Shown here: positions 31,414-43,154 of the stretch, one piece after another
Layout of the letters: every line of letters starts with the position of its first letter
How positions within the stretch are numbered: position 1 is the stretch's first letter
Made by a program: the position numbers and the translations under genes
Assembly (NCBI RefSeq): GCF_963678635.1
Contig: NC_087068.1
Span: forward strand, 49,865,724-49,929,723
DNA length: 64,000 nucleotides
Origin: Symsagittifera roscoffensis
Taxonomy: Eukaryota > Xenacoelomorpha > Acoela > Convolutidae
Reading direction: 5' to 3'
Notes under the pieces: model-generated
What the model was told of the DNA's origin: nothing
Database searches by the model: none
What the model saw: only the letters and a program-made list of their open reading frames with translations

Positions 31414-32489
31414 TTAGGTTTTTGTAGTTTTTGTTCGGCTTAGCTTCTTTTGACTTTGTTAGCTCTTTCTGCTCGCAGTATGCATGATCAGTAAATTAGA
31501 TAGAATCGAACTGATGTTAATAAACAGATCACGTGCCTGATTTGATTTAATGATAAACTTTTTCAAGTTATCCAGGCAATTAAGTTCAATAAATTCACCT
31601 TAAATTCATTTATAGGATGCCAAAGGATCATCAGAAATTCAGTAATAATAAACAAAATCATCAGCCAAAACTAAAGAATGGTACGAAGAATAAATTTGTT
31701 GTGCTTGAATTTGCAATTTATCATTAAATTTTCATGGTTGTTATACTGTTAAAAATCACAAATATTATCTTTGCTGTGATTACTTAAGTTACCTTACATG
31801 TTTTTTCATGTTGATTTTCTATGATTCAAAAATCAAAAGAGTTTCTGAAAGGTACAAAAACAAATATTCAACAGAACAGTATCATGTTATTTAGTATCAA
31901 GAAAAAGTTATATAACGTGAAGAAAAAAGGTTTAAAAGTTCGTCTTCTTACGTACAAAAGATAAAATTGTATAATCTTGGAGTTTGTCAAAAGCTTGATT
32001 TTACTAAAAGTTTTTTATCTCCCCTTGAAAAAATGAAACCGAAACAAAACAAAAGCAGAGTGACTATTTACTAAGTTTTATGAACAATAACACGCATTCC
32101 CTTCCGGTAGCTTTTATCATCATGAAAAACTATAAGACTTAGCGTAAAGACAGACGGTTTCTTTGCAGTTGTTCGAAATAATTCATTTAGAACACAAATT
32201 CTACATCAGGGACGAATTCTACTAAAGATTTCGGCACATTCTCCAAACATTTTTTAAATATTAACTCAACCCCTCGTGATTTTTTACTCAATTCACTGTA
32301 AGTTATTTATAATCTAGCCGTTTTTAATCAATCCAAACACACTGAACAGTGTTCAAAATTTTCTGCGGGAATTCTCGCGTATTGCATATTTTTTCGGCGC
32401 CAGTCGCTCAAAAAAATTTGCGTAATTGAACCCAATTCAACTAGTATCAACGCAAATAAATAAAATTTGTTATGTAAGTATACAAAAAT
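31414..32489. other. Anonymous AT-rich sequence
   Basis: Upstream of the Pro/Gln-rich gene. No gene, repeat or signal that I can support. Confidence 0.4.
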
Positions 32490-33298
32490 AAGCCGGTTAC
32501 TTTGCAAGTAGCACAGATTGTTCCGACCAATAATAAAAAAAAATACAATATATTTTTTTGGCGCGATATGATTAAATATTTTTTTAATTTCTCATTTTTT
32601 TCCTAACCTTTTGAAGTTTTTGATTTCTTCATTTGAGTGAAACAAAATTTTCAGGGCTTTAGTTAAGCATAAATAAGCAAATGTAAGCATGCTCGCTCGC
32701 TCGAAATAAGACGAAAAATCAAAAATTTCAAAACGGTTTTTCTCGAAACTGGGAAAAAATTTTTAAAATTTTTGAAAGTCGATCGAATAACGACTGAAAG
32801 GGTTTTTAAATGATATATATCGCTCAACTCAGTCTGATGATTGTTTGTGGTAGCTGAACTTGCGTGGAAAACAAAAAAAAATTGATAAAAACTAAAACCC
32901 ATCGGAATACAAAGTTGCTCCCCATTTTCAATGGTCGCAACAATGACCGTTTTGAAAAACTATTCTAATTTTATTTATTTTATACGTTTCTAATACACTT
33001 CAAATTTCTAAAACACAATGAAATTTTTTTTTAAATAAGTAAATTCCGTTGGATATATAAAATAAAACAACAATCAAGAGGTCTGTTTCAAAATAATCTA
33101 AAGAAAATGATAAAGAAATATCTTATCAGCGCATCAAATCTTCCGCTCATGTTACCTTTGAAAGGTTTAGTGAATAGCCAAATATTCCAGAAAAAAAGAA
33201 ATAAACTAAATTATCAACTGAAAGTTTTCAAAAGATCATTGATGTCGGTGAGGTTCTCCTTTTGCTGTTTTATGAGATAGTTTTACATTTCCAAAGTA

Positions 33299-34029
33299 CA
33301 GTGCTGATTTAAATTAACCGGACAAAACGCGTTAAGCCTGAAATTTAAAACGCGTTTTTCTCAAATTGGGTTGAGTTTAGGTGAAAACTTATGAAGACAA
33401 AAATTGCTTAAAACTTTAGCAGAATTATCATAGTGTAATTTGTTTTGCCAAATTCGGGCCCAAAATTTTACCCCAAATATGGGTCATTTTGGCTTTTCTT
33501 ATTTAACCAAAAATTACGCCAAAAATACCCAGTCGATCACAGACATAATTATATCAAAGTGAGCCGCTTACGTAGCCCAACAAACTGTAAGAAGAGCATA
33601 ACCTCTAAAAAATTGTATAAAACATTTTATTTTTGTTTGATAGACAAAAAAGATAGTTTTTACTATATAAAGTACCAAATTTTCGTTTAAAAACAATTTT
33701 TAAACAAATTACAATTTTTTTGGAGAAAATACTTTTCCTAAAGTTTTTTGGGCTACGTAAGCGGCTCACTTTATAAAATTATGTCTGTGATCGATTGGGT
33801 ATTTTTGGCGTAATTTTTGATTAAATAAGAACAGCCAAAATGACCCCAAATTTGGGGTAAAATTTTGGGCCCGAAATTGGCAAAACAAATTACACTATAA
33901 AAATTATGCTAAAGTTTTAAGCAATTTTTGTCTTCATAAATTTTCACCTAAACTCAACCCAATTTGAGAAAAACGGGTTTTAAATTTCAAGTTTAACGCG
34001 TTTTGTCCGGTTAATTTAAATCAGCACTG
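33299..34029. mobile_element. Tc1/mariner-type MITE with long terminal inverted repeats
   Basis: 731 bp, starting CAGTGCTGATTTAAATTAAC and ending in its inverse, flanked by TA (33297-33298 and 34030-34031). Each inverted arm is about 275 bp (33299-33572 and 33748-34029) around a spacer of about 175 bp. CAGTG ends with TA duplication are typical of Tc1/mariner elements. No transposase is encoded. Confidence 0.88.
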
Positions 34030-34159
34030 TAGTAAAGATTCGATTAGACTTAGATACATGTTTCAAACTTCCTACTCAGATGGAAGTTTTTACTTAGAAG
34101 TATTTCAAGTGACAGTCGTTTTGCTTAAATGATGCTATAAGTGGTTCCAGAATTCCTTT

Positions 34160-34620
34160 TTTATGTGGTACCAAAGATCGTGGGGTGGATTTGGGGGGGG
34201 GGGGGGGGGGCGGGGGTTTTGCTGAGGCCGCCCCCTCAGGGATTCGAACCCCTGCCAACCCAAAGTTTCCCCCCTTTGGTACTTTTTAAGAAATCCATTT
34301 TTGGCCGACCGACCCTAAAATTTTTATTTTAGTATATATACCCAAAATATACTAATTTTGAGAGGGAGCGCGCGCCAAAAAAACGCGTTTCTTTTGTCAA
34401 AATTTTCCAAAAAGTGCCCAAAAACGGCTTTTTTGACCTGTTTTTTCAAAAAAATTGCTTGCGGCGCAGAAGATTTGGCCAAAACAGGGTCTTTTTACTG
34501 CTTTGGGAGAGCTCGGAAAATCAATCTGATCAACCTAAAAAAAATGGTCGTCAAACATTCCGAACATTATCTGAAAATCCGCCCCCCCCTCGAGAAAATC
34601 CTAGATCCGCCCCGCATGTA
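34160..34620 (-). repeat. Dispersed repeat with pol III B-box-like motif, unit 1
   Basis: On the minus strand it runs from GGATCTAGGATTTTCTCGAG through AGTGCC/TTTTTGG-rich sequence to GCAGGGGTTCGAATCCCTGA, which contains a B-box match (GGTTCGAATCC), and then a long C-run and GGTACC. Related stretches occur at 28.17-28.44 and 48.73-49.01 kb. A tRNA-derived SINE is possible, but no A box is seen upstream of the B box. Confidence 0.5.
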
Positions 34621-36054
34621 TATATAAATTTTACACGGCGGAAATTTAGTTATCTCCATGTTGGTGGAGAAAAGTTGTGTTTTTCACAATTAATTGTTAT
34701 ACAAGGGGACATCTGATAGGTAGCCGTACCTTCGTTTAAGGAAACTTGTGCTGAATATTCTACCAATAGCTCCATTCACCAGCTTTAGAGTTGATCCAGA
34801 AACAATGCCATAAACAGTCAGGATAGCCGGCTACTGTGCGAGTAACACAGAACGTTCGGCCATAGTCTTAACAAAACTACAACTTTTATCTATTCAAACA
34901 GTGTCGCAAAAATATAAACAAAAAAATGTAAATTAAGCATAATCGATAGATCGATAGCCAAGTAGGCCAATTGGAAACTATTCTTTGTAGAAAAAATCTT
35001 GAGGAAAAAATCGTAAACAAATCGTAAGAAAAAGTTGCACGAACTTTTTCAAAATTTTTTGAACACTTTGGTTTACAAAATGCTTTGAAACTTTCTGGGA
35101 CTAAATCCCAAAAACCAAAGTGAATCTAAATTTTCACGGCTCAAATTAAACTTAAAAAAGCTATTGTAAGCCTGCACACTGACCTTATAAGGTGGAAATT
35201 AGAAAATTTCAAACCGGTTTTATTCGACTTGGGTCAACATTTCTAATTTTTTTAAATCCTGTCCAAATCAAGGCTTTGATTTGATAGCATTTTTTATCTT
35301 AGAGTATCTATTTGCGTTTAACTTTTTTTAGTTGAAGAACAAAATAAGACTGCTCTCTTAACTTTTTTGCCATAAAAAGACCAGAAATCAAAGTTTAAAA
35401 CGGGTTTTTCTCGAAACTGAGAAAGTTTTTTCCAAGTTTCAATGTTGTTTGAATGACAACTGAAAATTTTTCATCATGATATAGAACTCAACCCATTCCG
35501 ATGATTATTTGCCTATTTCAAATGGTCAAATCAACAAGGATAGCCGGTTACCACTGTGCAAGTAGCACAGAATTTTTTCGTTTAAAAACAATTTTTAAAC
35601 AATTTACAATTTTTTTGGAGAAAATACTTTTCCTAAAGTTTTTTGGGCTACGTAAGCGGCTCACTTTATAAAATTATGTCTGTGATCGATTGGGTATTTT
35701 TGGCGTAATTTTTGATTAAATAAGAACAGCCAAAATGACCCCAAATTTGGGGTAAAATTTTGGGCCCGAAATTGGCAAAACAAATTACACTATAAAAATT
35801 ATGCTAAAGTTTTAAGCAATTTTTGTCTTCATAAATTTTCACCTAAACTCAACCCAATTTGAGAAAAACGGGTTTTAAATTTCAAGTTTAACGCGTTTTG
35901 TCCGGTTAATTTAAATCAGCACTGTAGTAAAGATTCGATTAGACTTAGATACATGTTTCAAACTTCCTACTCAGATGGAAGTTTTTACTTAGAAGTATTT
36001 CAAGTGACAGTCGTTTTGCTTAAATGATGCTATAAGTGGTTCCAGAATTCCTTT

Positions 36055-36515
36055 TTTATGTGGTACCAAAGATCGTGGGGTGGATTTGGGGGGGGGGGGG
36101 GGCGGGGGTTTTGCTGAGGCCGCCCCCTCAGGGATTCGAACCCCTGCCAACCCAAAGTTTCCCCCCTTTGGTACTTTTTAAGAAATCCATTTTTGGCCGA
36201 CCGACCCTAAAATTTTTATTTTAGTATATATACCCAAAATATACTAATTTTGAGAGGGAGCGCGCGCCAAAAAAACGCGTTTCTTTTGTCAAAATTTTCC
36301 AAAAAGTGCCCAAAAACGGCTTTTTTGACCTGTTTTTTCAAAAAAATTGCTTGCGGCGCAGAAGATTTGGCCAAAACAGGGTCTTTTTACTGCTTTGGGA
36401 GAGCTCGGAAAATCAATCTGATCAACCTAAAAAAAATGGTCGTCAAACATTCCGAACATTATCTGAAAATCCGCCCCCCCCTCGAGAAAATCCTAGATCC
36501 GCCCCGCATGTATAT
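36055..36515 (-). repeat. Dispersed B-box-like repeat, unit 2
   Basis: Copy of the repeat at 34160-34620, carried along by the tandem duplication; differs mainly in the length of the G-run. Confidence 0.5.
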
Positions 36516-38009
36516 ATAAATTTTACACGGCGGAAATTTAGTTATCTCCATGTTGGTGGAGAAAAGTTGTGTTTTTCACAATTAATTGTTATACAAGGGG
36601 ACATCTGATAGGTAGCCGTACCTTCGTTTAAGGAAACTTGTGCTGAATATTCTACCAATAGCTCCATTCACCAGCTTTAGAGTTGATCCAGAAACAATGC
36701 CATAAACAGTCAGGATAGCCGGCTACTGTGCGAGTAACACAGAACGTTCGGCCATAGTCTTAACAAAACTACAACTTTTATCTATTCAAACAGTGTCGCA
36801 AAAATATAAACAAAAAAATGTAAATTAAGCATAATCGATAGCCAAGTAGGCCAATTGGAAACTATTCTTTGTAGAAAAAATCTTGAGGAAAAAATCGTAA
36901 ACAAATCGTAAGAAAAAGTTTCACGAACTTTTTCAAAATTTTTTGAACACTTTGGTTAACAAAATGCTTTAAAAATCCCAAAAATTAAACTTTCTGGGAC
37001 TAAATCCCAAAAACCAAAGTGAATCTAAATTTTCACGGCTCAAATTAAACTTAAAAAAGCTATTGTAAGCCTGCACACTGACCTTATAAGGTGGAAATTA
37101 GAAAATTTCAAACCGGTTTTATTCGACTTGGGTCAACATTTCTAATTTTTTTAAATCCTGTCCAAATCAAGGCTTTGATTTGATAGCATTTTTGATCTTA
37201 GAGTATCTATTTGCGTTTAACTTTTTTTAGTTGAAGAACAAAATAAGACTGCTCTCTTAACTTTTTTGCCATAAAAAGACCAGAAATCAAAGTTTAAAAC
37301 GGGTTTTTCTCGAAACTGAGAAAGTTTTTTCCAAGTTTCAATGTTGTTTGAATGACAACTGAAAATTTTTCATCATGATATAGAACTCAACCCATTCCGA
37401 TGATTATTTGTGGTACCTCATTTTTCGAGGGAAAAAAGTAAAACACATCCGAATACAAAACTCCTCTGCCTATTTCAAATGGTCAAATCAACAAGGATAG
37501 CCGGTTACCACTGTGCAAGTAGCACAGAATTTTTTCGTTTAAAAACAATTTTTAAACAATTTACAATTTTTTTGGAGAAAATACTTTTCCTAAAGTTTTT
37601 TGGGCTACGTAAGCGGCTCACTTTATAAAATTATGTCTGTGATCGATTGGGTATTTTTGGCGTAATTTTTGATTAAATAAGAACAGCCAAAATGACCCCA
37701 AATTTGGGGTAAAATTTTGGGCCCGAAATTGGCAAAACAAATTACACTATAAAAATTATGCTAAAGTTTTAAGCAATTTTTGTCTTCATAAATTTTCACC
37801 TAAACTCAACCCAATTTGAGAAAAACGGGTTTTAAATTTCAAGTTTAACGCGTTTTGTCCGGTTAATTTAAATCAGCACTGTAGTAAAGATTCGATTAGA
37901 CTTAGATACATGTTTCAAACTTCCTACTCAGATGGAAGTTTTTACTTAGAAGTATTTCAAGTGACAGTCGTTTTGCTTAAATGATGCTATAAGTGGTTCC
38001 AGAATTCCT

Positions 38010-38457
38010 TTTTTATGTGGTACCAAAGATCGTGGGGTGGATTTGGGGGGGGGGCGGGGGTTTTGCTGAGGCCGCCCCCTCAGGGATTCGAACCCCTGCC
38101 AACCCAAAGTTTCCCCCCTTTGGTACTTTTTAAGAAATCCATTTTTGGCCGACCGACCCTAAAATTTTTATTTTAGTATATATACCCAAAATATACTAAT
38201 TTTGAGAGGGAGCGCGCGCCAAAAAAACGCGTTTCTTTTGTCAAAAGTTTCCAAAAAGTGCCCAAAAACGGCTTTTTTGACCTGTTTTTTCAAAAAAATT
38301 GCTTGCGGCGCAGAAGATTTGGCCAAAACAGGGTCTTTTTACTGCTTTGGGAGAGCTCGGAAAATCAATCTGATCAACCTAAAAAAAATGGTCGTCAAAC
38401 ATACCGAACATTATCTGAAAATCCGCCCCCCCCCCCTCGAGAAAATCCTAGATCCTC
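38010..38457 (-). repeat. Dispersed B-box-like repeat, unit 3, truncated
   Basis: Third copy. It stops at CTAGATCC where the internal deletion of unit 3 begins. Confidence 0.5.
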
Positions 38458-39190
38458 GGAATAAGACTGCTCTCTTAACTTTTTTGCCATAAAAAGACCA
38501 GAAATCAAAGTTTAAAACGGGTTTTTCTCGAAACTGAGAAAGTTTTTTCCAAGTTTCAATGTTGTTTGAATGACAACTGAAAATTTTTCATCATGATATA
38601 GAGCTCAACCCATTCCGATGATTATTTGTGGTACCTCATTTTTCGAGGGAAAAAAGTAAAACACATCCGAATACAAAATTCCTCTGCCTATTTCAAATGG
38701 TCAAATCAACAAGGATAGCCGGTTACCACTGTGCAAGTAGCACAGAATATTACGGTCATAGATCTAAACATATACGACAATCATAGTAATTTAGGCCAAT
38801 TGATAAAGAATCTTTGATTCCCAAAATGGCGCTGAAAATCTTCCAAAACAATTTTTCTCTGAGTAAAACTAAGTTTTCACGTATGCTTTATTTTATGGAT
38901 GTTTTATGCTTAATTAAGCTATTATAAGCCGGCACGCTCAATTATCAGCTCGAAGTTATACCAAAAATCATCAAATTCAAACCGGTTTTTCTCGAAACTG
39001 AGAAAAAAACTTCAAAATTTTTAAAAGTCGTTTGAATCACGCTTGAAAGTATTTAATGTGATATAACTCTCGGGTCAATTTCATAATTTTTGTGGTACCT
39101 GATTTTGAGCGGAAAAAAAAAGAAAAAACTAAATTACACCCAAAAAAATCTTCCTCCACGTGTTTCAAATAGTCGGCAAAGCACCACAAT

Positions 39191-40273
39191 AATTATTTAG
39201 TTCTGCAAAAGATTCTTGGAAATTATTCTTAGAAGAAACAAAAGCTAGGTCTCAAAACTTGACCTACAGAAACACACCTGAAATGCAAGTCACTTGCTCC
39301 TTTAAACTCAAAAAAATAACAATTTTGCTAATTTGATTTTTTCTGCATTTATACCATTTATCCCAAACATTGAATAATGAGCAAACAGAGCTGATTGCAA
39401 TTCTCCATGTTTTCAGGAACATCATTGATACAAGCTCGAAAAAGATGATGGCCAGGTATCAATCATGCATCACACTAAGTAGTTCTTGCAAAATCAGTTT
39501 TTATACAAGCGACCCATTGAATACATATTGGTTCATTCAGTCAGACAGTTTCCCCATAATCAGTTTATTTTTCTAGGTAAGAAAATGCTTCAGGAGAACA
39601 TGCTTGCTCATTTGCTTTTTTTATTACACACGAAATCAGAAATTCGGAAACATTTTCTGCTCCTGTTTTTAGTACACGAGTGATTACTTTTGAACGGCTT
39701 TTCTTTCCAGTTTCAAGTAGTTATGCTTCAACCTAAACTGATTTGCTGAAAGAGTGGTCAGTAAGCGAGTGGTCAGTAAGCTGACAACAAGTGGCTAGAC
39801 GCCCATAGAGCCTATCACAAAATCCAAGCCATAAAAAATTGTTCTTAACTTATAAATGTTCAAAATATTTCAGCACAAAACTATCTGAACTTTTATAGAA
39901 AAATAAACTATTTTTATTGTTTTTGCCCCGAAAGCGTCACAAAACAAGGTGCCTAATCCAATAAAACATAACCTGAAACCATTTAGGCAGAATAAGATTT
40001 TAAAGCGAAAAACAAAACAAAAAAACAACAGTGTATAAAGGCAACAGCTTTTACTCTAGGCCAACTGGGAGTCACCGAGGTTGCTAAGGTTCACCAACAA
40101 AACAAGTCGACAATCTCTTACAAATCGGTACAAAAAGTTTGCGGTAAAAAGTTTGCGGTAAAAAGCGGTAAAACTGTTTGCGGTAAAAAGTCTAGTACCA
40201 ATTGCAAGACATTTGCTCTCGCAAGTGCAATAAGCTACATTTATTCACGCGGTGTAAAAAATGTCAAAACTTA
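39191..40273. other. Anonymous host sequence before the second LTR element
   Basis: No convincing gene. A short tandem run of GTTTGCGGTAAAAA (three to four copies, about 40137-40192) lies near the right end. The last four bases CTTA (40270-40273) are the target duplication of the next element. Confidence 0.4.
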
Positions 40274-40505
40274 TGTCAGGGGCTACAATATGTTCAGTTG
40301 TCAATCATCATCTTAGTGTCAATCATTCGAGTTGCTATTATTAGTTCCCAGACCTTAATCAAGTGTGAGACTGGTACCTGCCTGTCAATCAACTAAAAGC
40401 TGTCTAGCTGTTAAGTGTTGACCTCTAAGTTCACTCTCTTATTTATGCGAACTAGAATTCAGTCAATTAACTATTTAACAGCCATCTTTTTACAAACCCT
40501 TGTTA
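40274..40505 (+). repeat. 5' LTR of the 6.2-kb element
   Basis: 232 bp; no difference from the 3' LTR found by eye. Confidence 0.93.
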
Positions 40506-41494
40506 TGGCGCAGCCAGCGGATGGTGGGGGGAAAAACCCCCTTGGAATTGTGGCTTTCTGGCCTCCAAATCAGGCGGAACCACAACTGTTATGGGAACAC
40601 TGGAAACAACGATTCCATGGGGCGATGGTGGCGAAACATGGAATAGTCTCGTCAGAATACTACTTTGCATCGACATTAACTGAAGCACAGATTACAGACC
40701 TGGGGGACATTGGGGGAAAACCACGGGCAGAAGGTGAACGTACACTAATATCAAATCTGTATTTATGCCTGGGACATGAGGGACAGAGAGCATTGCATAA
40801 CCAGCATCCACATTTAGATATGGAAACAATACGATACCCACGTTTTTTGGATATCTGTGTAGCTCTCTTTCAGAAAGAGCGGAACGAGACGTACGAGATG
40901 TACCAAATGTTGTCGAGGAAACAAAAGGAGGGTGAGAGTCTAGAATCGTTCTATGCAGAACTTAGCGGAATGGCGGCAAGATGCAACTTGGGCACCCAGG
41001 AGCGGAAAATGGTGAGAGACATTTTTATTTTCAACATGAGGAACAGGGACGCGCAGAACGAGCTGTGTAGGGAAACCAAAACCCCGGAAGAAGCATTGCG
41101 AATCGCAATGTCATACGAAAGAGGAGACAAATACGCAAGGAGCTACAAGGGGGCCGTATCCGGTTCCACGGGAATGGCGCATCCATCGCCAGGGGGTTCT
41201 CTACAGATTAAAACGGAACCAGTCAGCAATATTCGCGGATCCAGGGGACGAGGAATGCCAAGGGGACGGGGTCAGTATCCAAATCGTGGAGGAGGTCGAA
41301 CACAAGATCGAGTGCAAGAGCGCAGATGTTACAACTGCGATCAACCGAATTTCACCCCAGAACACCGACAACGATGCCCAGCAAGAGCCGTCACATGCAA
41401 CTTCTGCAAGAAGATTGGGCACTTTGAGAGGACTTGCCGAGGAAAACGACAATCCAGGGGGGGGACAACCGGTTGGATTGATCCAAGGGGATGA
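40505..41494 (+). CDS. gag: gag of the 6.2-kb element
   Basis: 329 residues from the ATG at 40505, which is formed by the last A of the LTR plus the TG of the primer site. An in-frame ATG at 40415 lies inside the LTR and is less likely. Residues 1-190 form the capsid-like part (QAEPQLLWEHWKQRF, QKERNETYEMYQML, FYAELSGMAARCN). Residues 225-275 are Gly/Arg-rich. Two zinc knuckles follow: CYNC-x8-H-x3-C-type and CNFCKKIGHFERTC (CX2CX4HX4C). Gag forms particles and packages RNA. It overlaps pol by about 200 bp in a different frame; a G8 run at 41457-41464 in the overlap is a candidate slip site. Confidence 0.88.
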   Translation: MAQPADGGGKNPLGIVAFWPPNQAEPQLLWEHWKQRFHGAMVAKHGIVSSEYYFASTLTEAQITDLGDIGGKPRAEGERTLISNLYLCLGHEGQRALHNQHPHLDMETIRYPRFLDICVALFQKERNETYEMYQMLSRKQKEGESLESFYAELSGMAARCNLGTQERKMVRDIFIFNMRNRDAQNELCRETKTPEEALRIAMSYERGDKYARSYKGAVSGSTGMAHPSPGGSLQIKTEPVSNIRGSRGRGMPRGRGQYPNRGGGRTQDRVQERRCYNCDQPNFTPEHRQRCPARAVTCNFCKKIGHFERTCRGKRQSRGGTTGWIDPRG

Positions 41495-41747
41495 GTTTCT
41501 CGACGAGGAAGATACACCCTCGGATGACGTGGAGCCCCAAGCTGCGGCAAGTTCAGTTGGTTTCGTCAAACGAGAACATCACAGCTGGTCGTCAGAAAGT
41601 TCGGACGATTACATGGTTATGGCAATTCGACGGAAGAAGGAAACGATGTTGAAAGTTGCCGGGCCTAAACTCAAAGTATTCATTAATGGGCACCCGATGA
41701 ACATTTGGATCGACAGTGGATCGCCGATATCCATTCTAACACTATAA
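41286..41747 (+). CDS. pol: pol, protease part, closed by an in-frame TAA
   Basis: Frame differs from gag. The C-terminal end shows KVFINGHPMNIWIDSGSPIS, where D-S-G is the retropepsin active-site triad. The upstream part is Glu/Asp/Pro-rich. The frame ends at TAA 41745-41747, in the middle of the protease; the same frame then continues with the flap region and RT. The N-terminus is set by the entry point from gag and cannot be fixed by eye. Confidence 0.8.
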   Translation: MEEVEHKIECKSADVTTAINRISPQNTDNDAQQEPSHATSARRLGTLRGLAEENDNPGGGQPVGLIQGDEFLDEEDTPSDDVEPQAAASSVGFVKREHHSWSSESSDDYMVMAIRRKKETMLKVAGPKLKVFINGHPMNIWIDSGSPISILTL

Positions 41748-41750
41748 GAT

Positions 41751-43154
41751 TTGAGAAGAACAGTGGGAAGAGCGGGAATCAACTTGAAGCAGGATAACAC
41801 TGACGATGACGAATTTCGAGATTACAGTAACAATCGGATCAAGATGTTAGGCAGAATGGAACTCGAGTTAGCATCAAACGGCTGGAAGACGACAGCAGAA
41901 GTCCGAGTCATTGGGGGGACCAGACCGTCCATCGTGGGACGTGATTTGATGGGTAAACTTGGACTACAGTTGATGCAAGCAGATCCAAGGGGGGAGGTCA
42001 TGAACATCCAGGGGGCGGAGGACATTTCATGCAAGGAGGGACACGATGAACCAGAGGAGGAGCAGATGGATCAATGGCAGTCATACTTCAGTAAGCTATT
42101 CCCAAAACTTTTTACTAGAGTTGGAAAAATTAGGAACTACAAAGTTCAAGCGGAATTTTTCAAAAATCTTGTACCAGTGCAGCAGAAGGGACGGAGAGTG
42201 CCGGTAACGCTCCAAGAAAAAGTGGACAAAGAAATTGATAAGCTATTAACTCAGGGACACATAGAAAAATTGAAAGAGTGTTCGGATCGATATTTTGTTT
42301 CTCCGATCGTCATCACCGTGAAAAAAGACGGGTCCGTAAAATTAGCATTGGAATCACGAGAACTTAACAAACAAGTGCATAAAAACAAATATCAGATGCC
42401 AAATATAGAAGAACTTGTAGATACAATAGGACAACTTATATCCGAGAAAAAACAAGGGGAGGTGTACTTTACTACGATGGACCTAACGTACGCGTATGGG
42501 CAACTACCGCTTAGTGAAGAGACAAGCGTGCACTGTAATTTTTCTTTGGTGGGCGGACGGTCGACAGGAACTTACCGTTTCCGAACAGGGTTTTACGGGC
42601 TAACGTCAATGCCGGCAGAGTTCCAGCGAGTAATGGACTCAATCTTGAACGAATTCCCACAAGCGAACGCGTTCATTGATGACATTTTGGTTACAACCAA
42701 GGGAACGGAAGTAGAACATATCTCCTTGGTTGAAAAGATCCTCCGGAAACTAAACCACGAAAATATATCCTTGAAGTTACCTAAATGCGAGTTTGCGAAA
42801 CGCGAATGCGAGTGGCTTGGCCATCGTATAACCGAAACGGGGGTCACGCCTCTTAAACGAAAAACATCGCCGATAGACGCACTAAAAGCTCCTAAAACAG
42901 TAACGCAACTAAAGTCATTTATGGGCTCAATCCACAGCTTGCATAAATATTTACCGGCGATAGCGGAGATGTCAGCTCCATTAAGGCCACTCCTCAGCAA
43001 GAAAAACGAGTATAACTGGACCGCGGAATGTGAAAATGCTTTCCAAAATAATAAAGTGGGGGTAGCGAACATCGTTGAATTAAAACACTTTGATATTCAT
43101 AAGGACATTAGAGTTGTTTGCGATGCAAGTCACAACGGCCTTGGAGCGGTGTAA
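41751..43154 (+). pseudogene. pol: pol, protease C-terminus, RT and start of RNase H
   Basis: Same frame as the protease. It holds IVGRDLMGKLGL (late protease), then RT with FVSPIVITVKKDGSVKLALE, FTTMDLTYAYGQLPL, FRTGFYGLTSMPAEFQ and the catalytic FIDD (in NAFIDDILV, about 42670). The connection has LGHRITETGVTPLKRK. RNase H starts with RVVCDASHNGLGAV and is cut by TAA at 43152-43154, after which the frame carries on. RT motifs are otherwise intact, so only two point stops separate this pol from a continuous frame. Confidence 0.85.

Larger units (their letters stand above)
33680..38748. repeat. Three tandem 1.9-kb units inside the satellite region
   Basis: Units at about 33680-35573, 35574-37530 and 37531-38748. 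Each begins in the spacer of the Tc1/mariner MITE (TTTCGTTTAAAAACAA), so units 2 and 3 carry only its right half, and each ends GTAGCACAGAAT. Unit 3 lacks about 0.75 kb after the CTCGAGAAAATCCTAGATCC point. Identity between units is very high. Confidence 0.88.
32490..39190. repeat. Diverged satellite-like array of about 0.7-0.8-kb units
   Basis: A recurring module contains ATAGCCGGTTACC...GTGCAAGTAGCACAGAA, then a CGGTTTTTCTCGAAACTGAGAAA segment, then GATGATTATTTGTGGTACCT. The first motif recurs near 32490, 34838, 35547, 36716, 37498 and 38716. Copies at the edges (32.5-32.95 and 38.9-39.19 kb) are the most diverged. The array is interrupted by a Tc1/mariner-type MITE and a B-box-bearing repeat, and its middle has been triplicated. 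Confidence 0.65.

Noticed and set aside
33299-34029. Autonomous Tc1/mariner transposon
   Set aside because: The 175-bp spacer is far too short for a transposase, so it is a MITE.
34358-34716. 89- and 100-codon ORFs repeated at 34.4, 36.3 and 38.2 kb
   Set aside because: They lie inside the dispersed B-box-like repeat and are low-complexity Lys/Phe-rich readings of AAAA/TTTT runs.
7830-43154. Reassigned stop codons (TAA/TAG as sense) suggested by stops in both LTR elements
   Set aside because: Host ORFs here end with TAA, TAG and TGA at sensible places, and the large element also has frameshifts. Ordinary decay explains the stops.
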